Assembly (NCBI RefSeq): GCF_022419205.1
Contig: NZ_JAJOZU010000001.1
Coordinates: 372,001-436,000 of the forward strand
DNA from: Thermomonas alba
GTDB lineage: Bacteria > Pseudomonadota > Gammaproteobacteria > Xanthomonadales > Xanthomonadaceae
Length of the DNA: 64,000 nt
Direction of reading: 5' to 3'
The stretch's first letter is position 1. The number at the start of each line of letters is the position of its first letter. Shown here one piece after another: positions 39,523 through 48,357 of this stretch. A program made the position numbers and the translations under genes. The notes below the pieces were generated by a model, which saw only the letters and a list, made by a program, of their open reading frames with translations, made no database searches and was not told the DNA's origin.

Positions 39523-41864
39523 CGTTTCAGCCCCCGCAGTGCGTCCGCCAGCGCGCTGTTGAACGGCGCTTTCGCCGGCTGCGCTTGCGACGTCACTGTG
39601 CGTGAATCGCGTGGAGCGGAGCGGTGCCGCGCCGTCCGGTCGGCCTCGCGCGCGTCGGAGCGGGCCTGGCCCAGGGGATCGTCCAGGCGGCGGGTGAGGG
39701 CGATGCGGCGGCGCGCAACGTCCACCTCCAGCACCTTCACCTTCACGATATCGCCGGCTTTCACGACGTCGCGCGGGTCTTTGACATAGCGCTCGGACAG
39801 CGCCGAGATATGGATCAGCCCGTCTTGATGCACGCCGATATCCACGAACGCGCCGAATGCGGCGACGTTGGTCACCACGCCTTCCAGGACCATGCCTGGA
39901 CGCAAATCCCGGATGTCTTCCACGCCTTCGGCGAACTGCGCGGCGCGGAACTCCGGACGCGGGTCGCGGCCGGGTTTTTCCAGCTCTTTGAGGATGTCGC
40001 GCACGGTCGGCAGGCCGAAGCGGTCATCCACGAACTGCTGTGGCTGCAGTGCGCGTAGCAGCGTCGTATCGCCGATGATCTGCCTGACCGATTTCCCGGT
40101 GGTGGCGAGGATCCGCTCCACTACCGGATAGGCTTCCGGATGCACGGCGGAGGCATCCAGCGGCTGCTCGCCGTCCATGATGCGCAGAAAGCCTGCGCAC
40201 TGCTCGAAGGTTTTTTCGCCCAGGCGCGGCACCTTCAGCAGCGCCTTGCGCGACGGGAAGGGGCCGTGTTGGTCGCGGTAGAGGACGATGTTCTCCGCCA
40301 CCGTCGCCGACAGGCCGGAGACGCGCGCCAGCAGCGGCGCGGAGGCGGTGTTCACATCCACCCCGACCGCGTTCACGCAGTCTTCCACCACCGCATCCAG
40401 GCGCCGCGCCAGGCGGTATTGGTCCACGTCGTGCTGATACTGGCCGACGCCGATCGACTTGGGCTCGATCTTCACCAGCTCGGCCAGCGGATCCTGCAGA
40501 CGACGCGCGATGGAGACCGCTCCGCGCAGTGAGACGTCGAGATGCGGAAACTCCTTCGCGGCCAGCTCCGATGCCGAATACACCGAGGCGCCGGCTTCGC
40601 TGACCACGAGTTTCTGCAGCGCGAGTTCGGGATGGCGTTTGATCAAATCGCCGGCCAGCCTGTCGGTCTCGCGACTGGCAGTGCCATTGCCGATCGCGAT
40701 CAGCGCGACCCGATGCGCGCGGCACAGCGCGGCCAGGGTGGCGATCGACGCCTCCCACTGCCGCTTGGGTTCGTGTGGATAGATGGTGTCGGTGGCGACC
40801 AGCTTTCCGGTGGCATCCACCACCGCCACCTTTACGCCGGTGCGCAGCCCAGGATCGAGGCCCAGTACGGCCTTCGGGCCCGCCGGCGCGGCCAGCAGCA
40901 GATCCTTCAGATTGCGCCCGAAAATCTCGATGGCCTCGGTCTCGGCTTTCTCGCGTGCCTGGTTGAACAGGTCGAGCAACAGGTGCATGTGGATCCGCGC
41001 ACGCCAGGCCAGGCGCACCGCATTGCGCAGCCAGGAATCGGCCGCGCGCCCGCGCTCGGCGATGCCGACGTGTCGCGCGATGCGTCCTTCGGCATAGGCA
41101 TGCCCGGCTTCGGCGTCTGCTCCCGGGTCGAGCTCCAGCTGCAGGATTTCCTCGCGGCGTCCGCGCAGCAGCGCCAGCATCCGGTGCGAGGGAATCGTGG
41201 CAAGTGGTTCTGCGTGGTCGAAATAATCGCGATATTTCTCGCCCTCCGCCTGCTTGCCTTCCACTACCCGGGCACGGATGACGCCATCGCGCGCCAGCCA
41301 GTCGCGCAGTTCGCCCAGCAGCGTGGCATCCTCGCTCCAGCGTTCGATCAGGATCGCGCGCGCGCCTTCCAGCGCGGCTTTGACATCGGGAACGCCCTTG
41401 TCGGCGTCGATGAAGCCGGCGGCGTACTCCTCCGGCACCAGATCTGGATTGGCCAGCAGGCCATCTGCCAGAGGCTCCAGCCCGGCCTCGCGCGCGATCT
41501 GCGCGCGCGTGCGGCGCTTGGGCTTGTAGGGGAGGTAGAGGTCTTCCAGGCGCGCCTTGCTGTCTGCCGCCTCGATCTCGGCGCGCAGCGCATCGGTGAG
41601 TTTGCCCTGTTCGGCGATGCTGGCCAGGATCGCCGCGCGCCGCTCTTCCAGTTCGCGCAGATAGGCCAGGCGGATTTCGAGATTGCGCAGCTGGGTATCG
41701 TCCAGACCGCCGGTTACTTCCTTGCGGTAGCGGGCGATGAACGGAACCGTGGCACCTTCGTCCAGCAGCTTGACTGCGGCCTGCACCTGGGCAGGCTGCG
41801 CGCCGATCTCGGCGGCGATGGTGGTGGCGATCTTGTGGCTGGAGGCAGAGACGGCATCAGTCAT
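39519..41864 (-). CDS. tex: Tex family transcription accessory / RNA-binding protein (781 aa)
   Basis: A cytoplasmic nucleic-acid-binding protein related to Spt6 and YhgF that affects transcription and stress survival. An N-terminal helical HtH region ([27 protein letters not shown]) is followed by a YqgF/RNaseH-like domain ([20 protein letters not shown]), helix-hairpin-helix DNA-binding repeats ([17 protein letters not shown]), and a C-terminal S1 RNA-binding domain ([20 protein letters not shown]). The end is basic and disordered. Length matches E. coli YhgF (773). I chose ATG 41864 ([13 protein letters not shown]); a further 28 upstream codons are open but atypical. Confidence 0.95.
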   Translation of the reverse strand: MTDAVSASSHKIATTIAAEIGAQPAQVQAAVKLLDEGATVPFIARYRKEVTGGLDDTQLRNLEIRLAYLRELEERRAAILASIAEQGKLTDALRAEIEAADSKARLEDLYLPYKPKRRTRAQIAREAGLEPLADGLLANPDLVPEEYAAGFIDADKGVPDVKAALEGARAILIERWSEDATLLGELRDWLARDGVIRARVVEGKQAEGEKYRDYFDHAEPLATIPSHRMLALLRGRREEILQLELDPGADAEAGHAYAEGRIARHVGIAERGRAADSWLRNAVRLAWRARIHMHLLLDLFNQAREKAETEAIEIFGRNLKDLLLAAPAGPKAVLGLDPGLRTGVKVAVVDATGKLVATDTIYPHEPKRQWEASIATLAALCRAHRVALIAIGNGTASRETDRLAGDLIKRHPELALQKLVVSEAGASVYSASELAAKEFPHLDVSLRGAVSIARRLQDPLAELVKIEPKSIGVGQYQHDVDQYRLARRLDAVVEDCVNAVGVDVNTASAPLLARVSGLSATVAENIVLYRDQHGPFPSRKALLKVPRLGEKTFEQCAGFLRIMDGEQPLDASAVHPEAYPVVERILATTGKSVRQIIGDTTLLRALQPQQFVDDRFGLPTVRDILKELEKPGRDPRPEFRAAQFAEGVEDIRDLRPGMVLEGVVTNVAAFGAFVDIGVHQDGLIHISALSERYVKDPRDVVKAGDIVKVKVLEVDVARRRIALTRRLDDPLGQARSDAREADRTARHRSAPRDSRTVTSQAQPAKAPFNSALADALRGLKR

Positions 41865-41973
41865 GCGGCAGGCTCGCGAGAAAACTCTGCGCGCATTGTC
41901 GCCGCGCAGTTCGATCGGCGACAGCTTGACAAGCCAGTCGCGGCGCACTCAATGGCCAGCCCGCCATGCGGAC

Positions 41974-43275
41974 TCAAGCCGCGGGCATGCGCTGGTCGCG
42001 CCAGGCGACTCCGACTGCGAGCGCGATCCCCAGCGCGGCCATGCCGGCGATATAGTGCGCAGGCGCGGCCGGGTTGCGTTGCATCGCCAGGCTCAGCAGC
42101 ACCGGGGTGAGGCCGCCGGCGATGGCGTAGGCGAGGTTGTAGGCCAGCGACAGTCCGGAGAAGCGGACCGCCGGTGGAAAACCGCCGAGGATGATCGCGG
42201 GGATCATTGCAGTCAGGCCCACGCCGCTGCCGGCGAGCGCATAGAGCGCGTGTGAGTAGTGGCCGTCCTGCGCTGCGCGGTAGCACCACCAGAATGCGAC
42301 ACCCAGCAGCAGGCTCCATAGCGCCAGCACGCGGCCGGTGCCGAAGCGGTCGGCCAGCGCCCCGGCGACCAGGTTCGCCGCCATCGCCGCCAGCACCGCC
42401 AGCGCATTGCCGGCGAGCGCGGCATCGCGGCTGACGCCCATGCCCTGCAGGATGGTGGGCATCATCAGGATGGTGACCACCACCGCGGCGGTCAGCAGCC
42501 AGGTGAGCAGCATGCCCAGCGCGACTGCGCTGGCATGATCGCGCAGCACGGCTTTCAGCGGCAGCTCCGATGCCAGCCTGCGGCGCGCCTGCAGCTCCGC
42601 GAACACCGGGGTTTCCTGCAGCTGCCGGCGCAGCACCATCGCCAGCAGTCCGAACACGCCGCCCAGCAGGAATGGCAAGCGCCAGCCCCAGGCCAGCAGC
42701 TGCGCCTCGTCCAGCCAAGCGTTGAGCGCGCGCGCCACCAGCGAGCCCAGCAGGATGCCGGCCAGCAGGCCCAGCGACAGCGAGCCGCAGGCCAGGTTGC
42801 GATGGCGCGGGCTGACGTGCTCGCTGACGAACACCCACGCGCCCGGCGCCTCGCCGCCGATCGCAGCGCCTTGCAGGATGCGCAGCACGAGCAGCAGCAG
42901 CGGGGCTGCGATCCCGATCTGGGCGTAGGTCGGCAGCAGGCCCATCAGCAGGGTGGGCAGCGCCATCAGCAGGATGCTGAGCAGGAACATCCGCTTGCGC
43001 CCGGTAAGGTCGCCGAAATGCGCCATCAGCACGCCGCCCAGCGGACGCGCGAGATAGCCCGCGGCGAAGATGCCGAAGGTCTGCACCTGCCGCATCCATG
43101 CAGGCAGGTCGGCCGGGAAGAACAGCGCGCCCATGGTGGTGGCGAAGAACACGAACACGACGAAGTCGTAGAACTCCAGCGCGCCGCCGAGCGCGGACAG
43201 CACGAGGGTCTTGAGTTGCTGGCGCGATAGTCCGCGGCTCTGTGCGGAATGTGATGCGCAATCGACGGTGCCCAT
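41974..43275 (-). CDS. MFS transporter, metabolite:H+ symporter (MHS) type (433 aa)
   Basis: A twelve-span major-facilitator transporter. The start of the membrane part, ALEFYDFVVFVFF, and the GYLARPLGGVLMAHFGDLTGRKRMF loop between helices 2 and 3 are typical of the ProP/shikimate/citrate MHS group, as is RILQGAAIGGEAPGAW. It probably brings in an organic acid or compatible solute with protons; the substrate cannot be read. The start (43275, MGTVDCASH) has no strong Shine-Dalgarno, so a downstream start is possible. It follows dinB by 37 bp on the same strand, but a functional link is not evident. The last residues (WRDQRMPAA) end 110 bp before tex. Confidence 0.88.
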   Translation of the reverse strand: MGTVDCASHSAQSRGLSRQQLKTLVLSALGGALEFYDFVVFVFFATTMGALFFPADLPAWMRQVQTFGIFAAGYLARPLGGVLMAHFGDLTGRKRMFLLSILLMALPTLLMGLLPTYAQIGIAAPLLLLVLRILQGAAIGGEAPGAWVFVSEHVSPRHRNLACGSLSLGLLAGILLGSLVARALNAWLDEAQLLAWGWRLPFLLGGVFGLLAMVLRRQLQETPVFAELQARRRLASELPLKAVLRDHASAVALGMLLTWLLTAAVVVTILMMPTILQGMGVSRDAALAGNALAVLAAMAANLVAGALADRFGTGRVLALWSLLLGVAFWWCYRAAQDGHYSHALYALAGSGVGLTAMIPAIILGGFPPAVRFSGLSLAYNLAYAIAGGLTPVLLSLAMQRNPAAPAHYIAGMAALGIALAVGVAWRDQRMPAA

Positions 43276-43312
43276 CGCGCTAGCGTATGCGAATGTAGGC
43301 GCAGCCGAACAG

Positions 43313-44401
43313 TCAGCCGAACAGGTCATCCTGGGCCGGACTACCATCGGGTTCGCTGAAGCCGGACAGGCCTACGCCGGCCAGCCGGTAGCGGGTCGCG
43401 GCGAGCAGGCCCACGCGGGCGCGCAGCGCGCAGGCAGTGTCGGCCAGCGCCTGTTCCGAGGTTGGCGGTTCCGGCGCGGTCAGGCTGCGGGTGAGGGTGC
43501 GGAAGTCGGCGGTCTTGAGCTTGAGCACCACGGTGCGCGCCACCCGTTCAGGACGGCGCGCACGCTCGCGCAGGTAGCCCGCCCAGGTCTTGCCCGCCAG
43601 CCGGCGCAGGTGCGGTTCCAGCGCTTCCAGCGGCAAATCCTCAGGGAAGGTGTCCTCGCTGGAGACCTGCAGGGTGGGGCGCTCGGATTCCACCTCGCGT
43701 TCATCGATCCCCCGCGCGAGCTCGTGCAGGCGCAGGCCCCAGCGCCCGAAGCGCGCCTGCAGCGCCTGCGCGCCGAATGCGCGCAGGTCGGCGCAGGTGG
43801 CGATGCCCAGCGCCGCCAGCTTGGCCTCCATCACCTTGCCCACCCCGGGCAGCTTGCCCACCGCCAGCGGGGCCAGGAACGCATCGACCATCACCGGCTT
43901 GATGACGAACTGGCCGTCCGGCTTGTTCCAGTCGCTGGCGATCTTGGCCAGGAACTTGTTGGGCGCGACACCGGCGGAGGCGGTCAGCCCGATTTCGGCG
44001 CGGATCGCCTTGCGGATCTCGGCGGCGATCGCGGTGGCGCTGCCGAGGTCGCGCTTCGGTGCGGTGACGTCGAGGTAGGCCTCGTCCAGCGACAGCGGCT
44101 CGATGCGGTCGGTGTAGCGTTCGAAGATGGCGTGGATCTGCCGCGACACCGCCTTGTAGCGGCTGAAATCCGGCGGCACGAACACCGCCTGCGAGCACAG
44201 CCGCTCCGCGCGCAGGGCCGGCATCGCCGAGCGCACCCCGAAGCGGCGCGCCTCGTAGCTGGCGGCGCACACCACCGAGCGCGCCCCGCGCCACGCCACC
44301 ACCACCGGACGTCCGCGCAGGGCGGGGTCGTCGCGCTGTTCCACCGACGCGTAGAACGCGTCCATGTCGATGTGGATGATCTTGCGTTGCGGGGCGCTCA
44401 C
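43313..44401 (-). CDS. dinB: DNA polymerase IV (362 aa)
   Basis: A Y-family translesion polymerase. Palm metal ligands lie in IIHIDMDAFYASVE (D12) and SLDEAYLD; the steric-gate region and fingers (VCAASYEARRFGVRSAMP) follow. The thumb with helix-hairpin-helix is near ELPGVGKVMEAKL-like sequence (LPGVGKVMEAKLAALG), and the little-finger domain is C-terminal. It ends QDDLFG, a good beta-clamp-binding tail (QxxLF). No LexA box was recognised within the 19 bp upstream, which is taken up by the end of the gntP gene, so it may be transcribed with that permease. Confidence 0.95.
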   Translation of the reverse strand: MSAPQRKIIHIDMDAFYASVEQRDDPALRGRPVVVAWRGARSVVCAASYEARRFGVRSAMPALRAERLCSQAVFVPPDFSRYKAVSRQIHAIFERYTDRIEPLSLDEAYLDVTAPKRDLGSATAIAAEIRKAIRAEIGLTASAGVAPNKFLAKIASDWNKPDGQFVIKPVMVDAFLAPLAVGKLPGVGKVMEAKLAALGIATCADLRAFGAQALQARFGRWGLRLHELARGIDEREVESERPTLQVSSEDTFPEDLPLEALEPHLRRLAGKTWAGYLRERARRPERVARTVVLKLKTADFRTLTRSLTAPEPPTSEQALADTACALRARVGLLAATRYRLAGVGLSGFSEPDGSPAQDDLFG

Positions 44402-44420
44402 CGCGTCATTGTAGGCAGGC

Positions 44421-45824
44421 TCACACCAGCCCGAAGGCGTAGTACAGCGCGATCACCACGAACACCGCCAGGGTCTTGACGCAGGTGATGGCGAAGATGT
44501 CCTTGTAGGCCTGGCGGTGGGTGAGGCCGGTCACCGCCAGTAGGGTGATCACCGCCCCGTTGTGCGGCAGGGTGTCCATGCCCCCGGAGGCCATCGCGGC
44601 GACGCGGTGCAGGACTTCCATCGGGATGCCGGCGGCGTTGGCGTTGGCGATGAAGGTGTCGGCCATCGCCGCCAGCGCGATGCTCATGCCGCCGGAGGCA
44701 CTGCCGGTGATGCCGGCCAGCGCGGTCACGGTCACGGCTTCATTGACCAGCGGGTTGGGGATCGCGCCCAGCGCGTTGGCGACCACCAGGAAGCCGGGCA
44801 GGGCGGCGATCACCGCGCCGAAGCCATATTCCGAGGCGGTGTTCATCCCGGCCAGCAGCGCACCGCCGATCGCGGACTTGCTGCCTTCGGAGAATCCCGC
44901 CTTGACCGGCCGCCAGGCCAGCAGCAGCACGCAGGCGATGCCCGCCAGCAGCGCGCCTTCCACCGCCCAGATCGCCACCAGCTTGGAGGTGTCCTGCACC
45001 ACCGGGGCGGGGTTGCCGATCACCGCCGGCACGAAACTGGTGCTGTCGCCGTAATGCAGCGGGATCCACAGCGTCAGCAGCTTGTTCGCCACGCCCACCA
45101 CCAGCAGCGGCAGCACGGCGATGAGCGGGTGGGCGAGTTTGCCGCCGGTGAAGGCGGCCGGTTCGTTCGCCAGCGTCGCGGCATCGCCATAGCCCTCGCC
45201 GTTGCGTGTCGCCACCCGCCGCCGCCAGTCGAGCCAGGCAAGGCCGGTGATCAGGATGAACACGCCACCCAGCGTGCCCAGCACCGGCGCCGCCCAGGTG
45301 GTGGTGCCGAAGAAGGTGGTGGGGATGATGTTCTGGATCTGCGGCGTGCCGGGCAGGGCGTCCATGGTGAAGGTGAACGCGCCGAGGGCAATGGTGCCGG
45401 GGATCAGCCGCTTGGGGATGTCGCTCTGGCGGAACAGCTCGGCCGCGAACGGGTACACCGCGAACACCACCACGAACAGCGAGACCCCGCCATAGGTCAG
45501 CAGCGCGCACACCAGCACGATGGAGAGCATCGCCCGCTGCGCGCCGACGACGCGGATGGTGGCTTGCACGATCGCCTTGGAAAACCCGGACAGCTCGATC
45601 AGCTTGCCGAACAGCGCGCCCAGCAGGAACACCGGGAAGTACAGCTTGAGGAAGCCGACCATCTTGTCCATGAACAGGCCGGTGAACATCGGCGCGACCA
45701 GCTGCGGGTCGGTGAGCAGCACCGCGCCGAGGGCGGCCACCGGCGCGAACAGGATGACGCTGTAGCCGCGGTAGGCCACCAGCATCAGGAAGCACAGCGC
45801 GGCCAACACGATCAGAAACGACAT
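44421..45824 (-). CDS. GntP-family gluconate/hydroxy-acid:H+ symporter (467 aa)
   Basis: An integral membrane permease with about 12-14 spans. GntP-family features are VAYRGYSVILFAPVAALGAV at the N-terminus, LTYGGVSLFVVVFAVYPFA, the conserved ALGAFTFTMDALPGTPQIQN, SEYGFGAVIAALPGF, and the late MASGGMDTLPHNGAVI motif. Such permeases take up gluconate, 3-hydroxybutyrate or related hydroxy acids. ATG 45824 has GGGA eight bases upstream. It is divergent from the TonB-dependent receptor gene (154-bp gap), which suggests coordinate uptake across both membranes. Substrate is inferred from the family only. Confidence 0.88.
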   Translation of the reverse strand: MSFLIVLAALCFLMLVAYRGYSVILFAPVAALGAVLLTDPQLVAPMFTGLFMDKMVGFLKLYFPVFLLGALFGKLIELSGFSKAIVQATIRVVGAQRAMLSIVLVCALLTYGGVSLFVVVFAVYPFAAELFRQSDIPKRLIPGTIALGAFTFTMDALPGTPQIQNIIPTTFFGTTTWAAPVLGTLGGVFILITGLAWLDWRRRVATRNGEGYGDAATLANEPAAFTGGKLAHPLIAVLPLLVVGVANKLLTLWIPLHYGDSTSFVPAVIGNPAPVVQDTSKLVAIWAVEGALLAGIACVLLLAWRPVKAGFSEGSKSAIGGALLAGMNTASEYGFGAVIAALPGFLVVANALGAIPNPLVNEAVTVTALAGITGSASGGMSIALAAMADTFIANANAAGIPMEVLHRVAAMASGGMDTLPHNGAVITLLAVTGLTHRQAYKDIFAITCVKTLAVFVVIALYYAFGLV

Positions 45825-45882
45825 GCCCATTCCCGACGACGGATGCAGGGCTGCGAGTGTCCGGGGCAGGGGCGGGGCAGCC

Positions 45883-45902
45883 CATTGTCCGAACGTCCAA
45901 TG
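45883..45902. promoter_or_regulatory. inverted repeat in the gntP / TonB-receptor divergent promoter
   Basis: A 20-nt imperfect palindrome CATTGTCC-GAAC-GTCCAATG (7 of 10 positions symmetric) lies between the divergently transcribed permease and receptor genes. It could be an operator for a shared regulator. The match to any known family is not established. Confidence 0.3.
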
Positions 45903-45978
45903 CCGCCGGCGAGCGGTGGCGCTTACCGTGCCCGGCATTGGTGGTAATCGTGCCGCCCGCATACCTGGAGGGGAGAAG

Positions 45979-48237
45979 ATGAAACGCAAGCAGTTGAGCA
46001 TGGCGATCCACGGCGCGCTGGCCGTGTCGCTGCTGGTCGGGGCGCCGGCGCTGGCGCAGGACGCGCCGCAGGCGAAGACCCGGGAAGGCGAGCAGACGGC
46101 CAAGACCCTGGACACCGTCACCGTCACCGCCCGTCGCCGCGCCGAGTCCATCCAGGACGTGCCGGTCGCGGTCAGCGCGTTCGGCGAGGACCAGCTCAAG
46201 GACCTGCAGGCCAGCAACGTCGATGGACTGCAGGGTGCGGTGCCCAACATGAACATCGTGCAGGGCCGCGGCTCGGCCAACAGCGTGAACGTGTTCATCC
46301 GCGGCATCGGCCAGCCGGATGCGCTGCAGACTTTCGATCCGGGCGTGGGCATGTACGTGGACGACGTGTACTACTCGCGCATCAACGGCGCGTTGTTCTC
46401 GCTGTTCGACATCGCCGACGTGGAAGTGCTGCGCGGCCCGCAGGGCACCCTGTATGGCAAGAACTCCACCGGTGGCGCGGTCAAGCTCACCACCAAGAAT
46501 CCGTTCGATTACGAGGGCGGCTCCGCCGAGCTGACCTATGGCGATTACGACCGCGCCGAGGCGCGTTTCTATGCCGGCGGCAAGCTTTCCGACAGCGTGG
46601 CCGGCAGTATCGCGGGCGCCTGGATCACCAACGGCGGTTATGTGAAGAACCGCGCCGGCGGCCATAACTTCAACGACGACGACACCCGCAGCGTGCGCGC
46701 CAAGCTGGGTTTCAGGCCCAGCGAGACGTTCCAGGCGATGCTGTCGCTGGACTACACCAAGCAGGACGCGGCGCTGACCATGGGCCGGCCGATGGCCAAC
46801 CTGATCCGCACCGACGTGGTGTTCGGCCCGGTGGTGCTGCAGCCGGGGGAGACCGGCAAGTGGAACTATTCCGCGCAGACGTCGTTCGCGCCGGGCAAGG
46901 GCCAGCAGATGACCCACCAGGGCGCCAGCCTGAGCATGCAGTGGAACATCTCGCAGGCCTGGCTGCTCAAGAGCATCACCGCCTACCGCAAGCTCAAGAC
47001 TCATTCGTTCATCGACATCGACGCCTCGAAATGGGAGCTGGGCGACGTGCTGGTGGCCATCGACCAGAATCAGAAGAGCCAGGAGCTGCAGCTGCAATAC
47101 GACAACGGCGGCCACCTGCGCGCGATCTTCGGCGCGTACTGGATGCGCGAGCACGTGCCGTCCTACCAGGAGGCCTACGCCAGCGATCTGTACGCGGTGG
47201 CCGGCAACCGGGTGAGCTTCCTGCGCACGATTGCCGATGACCTCACCACCACCAGCACGGCTGCCTTCGCGCATGCCACCTGGGAGTTCGTGCCGAGCTG
47301 GACGCTGTCTGCCGGCGTCCGCTGGACCCGCGACCACAAGGCCTATCAGCGCACCACCAGTACGTTCTGGGGCGCGCCGTTCACCGGCCTCAACGGCACC
47401 GTGCCGTTCCCGCGCACGGCCGCCAGCTGGACCGCGGTGACCCCGTCGGTCAGCCTGCAGAAGAAGATCAGCGCGGGCCTGATGTGGTACGTCTCGGCCA
47501 ACCGCGGCTTCAAGTCCGGCGGTTTCAACGGGCGCGCCAATACCCCGTATGACGTGGCCCATGCCAAGTACGACCCGGAATACGTGTGGACCTACGAGAC
47601 CGGGTTGAAGATGGAGTCCGCGGACCATCGCCTGCGCGGCGGCATCACCGCGTTCACCAGCCGCTACAAGGACTTTCAGGCGCGTGTGTCGCAGGATGTC
47701 AATACATTCCCAGTGTTGAACGCGGCCGCGCTGAGCATCCAGGGCCTGGAGCTGGAGGGCAGCGCGATGCTCGGCGAGCGCACCACCGTCACCGGCCAGA
47801 TGAGCTGGCTGGATGCCAAGTACGACCGCTTCGACGATTTCCGGCTGGATCCCAGCTACCCCGGCTACGACCCCAACGTCAGCCATGCGCACGTGCCGTT
47901 CTCTCCGCGCTTCACCAGCCGGATCGCGGTGAACCACGCGATTCCGCTGGCCACCGGCGGCATGCTCAGCTTTGGGGGCGACGTGTCCTACCGCACCCGC
48001 ACCTGGCTGTCGGTGGACAACCGCAACGTGCTGAGCCAGCCGGCTTACACCGTGGTTGGCGTGTACGGGGTGTGGGATTCGGCCGACTACAAGTGGCAGG
48101 TGCGGGTGGGCGTGCGCAACCTGACTGACGAGCGCTTCATGATCGACGGTCAGGAGTTCTCCAGCGTGGCCAACATCCAGACCGCCTACTACGGGCTGCC
48201 GCGCAACTGGTACGCCTCGGTGCGCTACAACTTCTGA
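45979..48237 (+). CDS. TonB-dependent outer-membrane receptor (752 aa)
   Basis: An outer-membrane active-uptake channel driven by TonB. A signal peptide (about 1-27, ending PALAQ-DA) precedes a TonB-box-like segment (LDTVTVTARR), a plug domain (about 55-165, ESIQDVPVAVSAFG, VEVLRGPQGTLYGKNSTGG) and a C-terminal beta-barrel (about 190-752) ending in the aromatic NWYASVRYNF typical for outer-membrane insertion. ATG 45979 follows a strong GGAGGGG. It is divergent from a GntP permease, so a carbohydrate or organic-acid substrate is more likely than a siderophore; this is an inference. A copy of the STN domain is absent, so no transcriptional signalling is expected. Confidence 0.94.
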   Translation: MKRKQLSMAIHGALAVSLLVGAPALAQDAPQAKTREGEQTAKTLDTVTVTARRRAESIQDVPVAVSAFGEDQLKDLQASNVDGLQGAVPNMNIVQGRGSANSVNVFIRGIGQPDALQTFDPGVGMYVDDVYYSRINGALFSLFDIADVEVLRGPQGTLYGKNSTGGAVKLTTKNPFDYEGGSAELTYGDYDRAEARFYAGGKLSDSVAGSIAGAWITNGGYVKNRAGGHNFNDDDTRSVRAKLGFRPSETFQAMLSLDYTKQDAALTMGRPMANLIRTDVVFGPVVLQPGETGKWNYSAQTSFAPGKGQQMTHQGASLSMQWNISQAWLLKSITAYRKLKTHSFIDIDASKWELGDVLVAIDQNQKSQELQLQYDNGGHLRAIFGAYWMREHVPSYQEAYASDLYAVAGNRVSFLRTIADDLTTTSTAAFAHATWEFVPSWTLSAGVRWTRDHKAYQRTTSTFWGAPFTGLNGTVPFPRTAASWTAVTPSVSLQKKISAGLMWYVSANRGFKSGGFNGRANTPYDVAHAKYDPEYVWTYETGLKMESADHRLRGGITAFTSRYKDFQARVSQDVNTFPVLNAAALSIQGLELEGSAMLGERTTVTGQMSWLDAKYDRFDDFRLDPSYPGYDPNVSHAHVPFSPRFTSRIAVNHAIPLATGGMLSFGGDVSYRTRTWLSVDNRNVLSQPAYTVVGVYGVWDSADYKWQVRVGVRNLTDERFMIDGQEFSSVANIQTAYYGLPRNWYASVRYNF

Positions 48238-48357
48238 TCCACGCCCGTTCTGGTTGGTACGCCGTGACGGCGGGCGTAAGCTCGCCGTCGCGCTATCCTC
48301 ACCGCGAATGCGCCTCGATGATGTCCCGCGTCCCCATACCTGCCTGAAGGCGGCGCC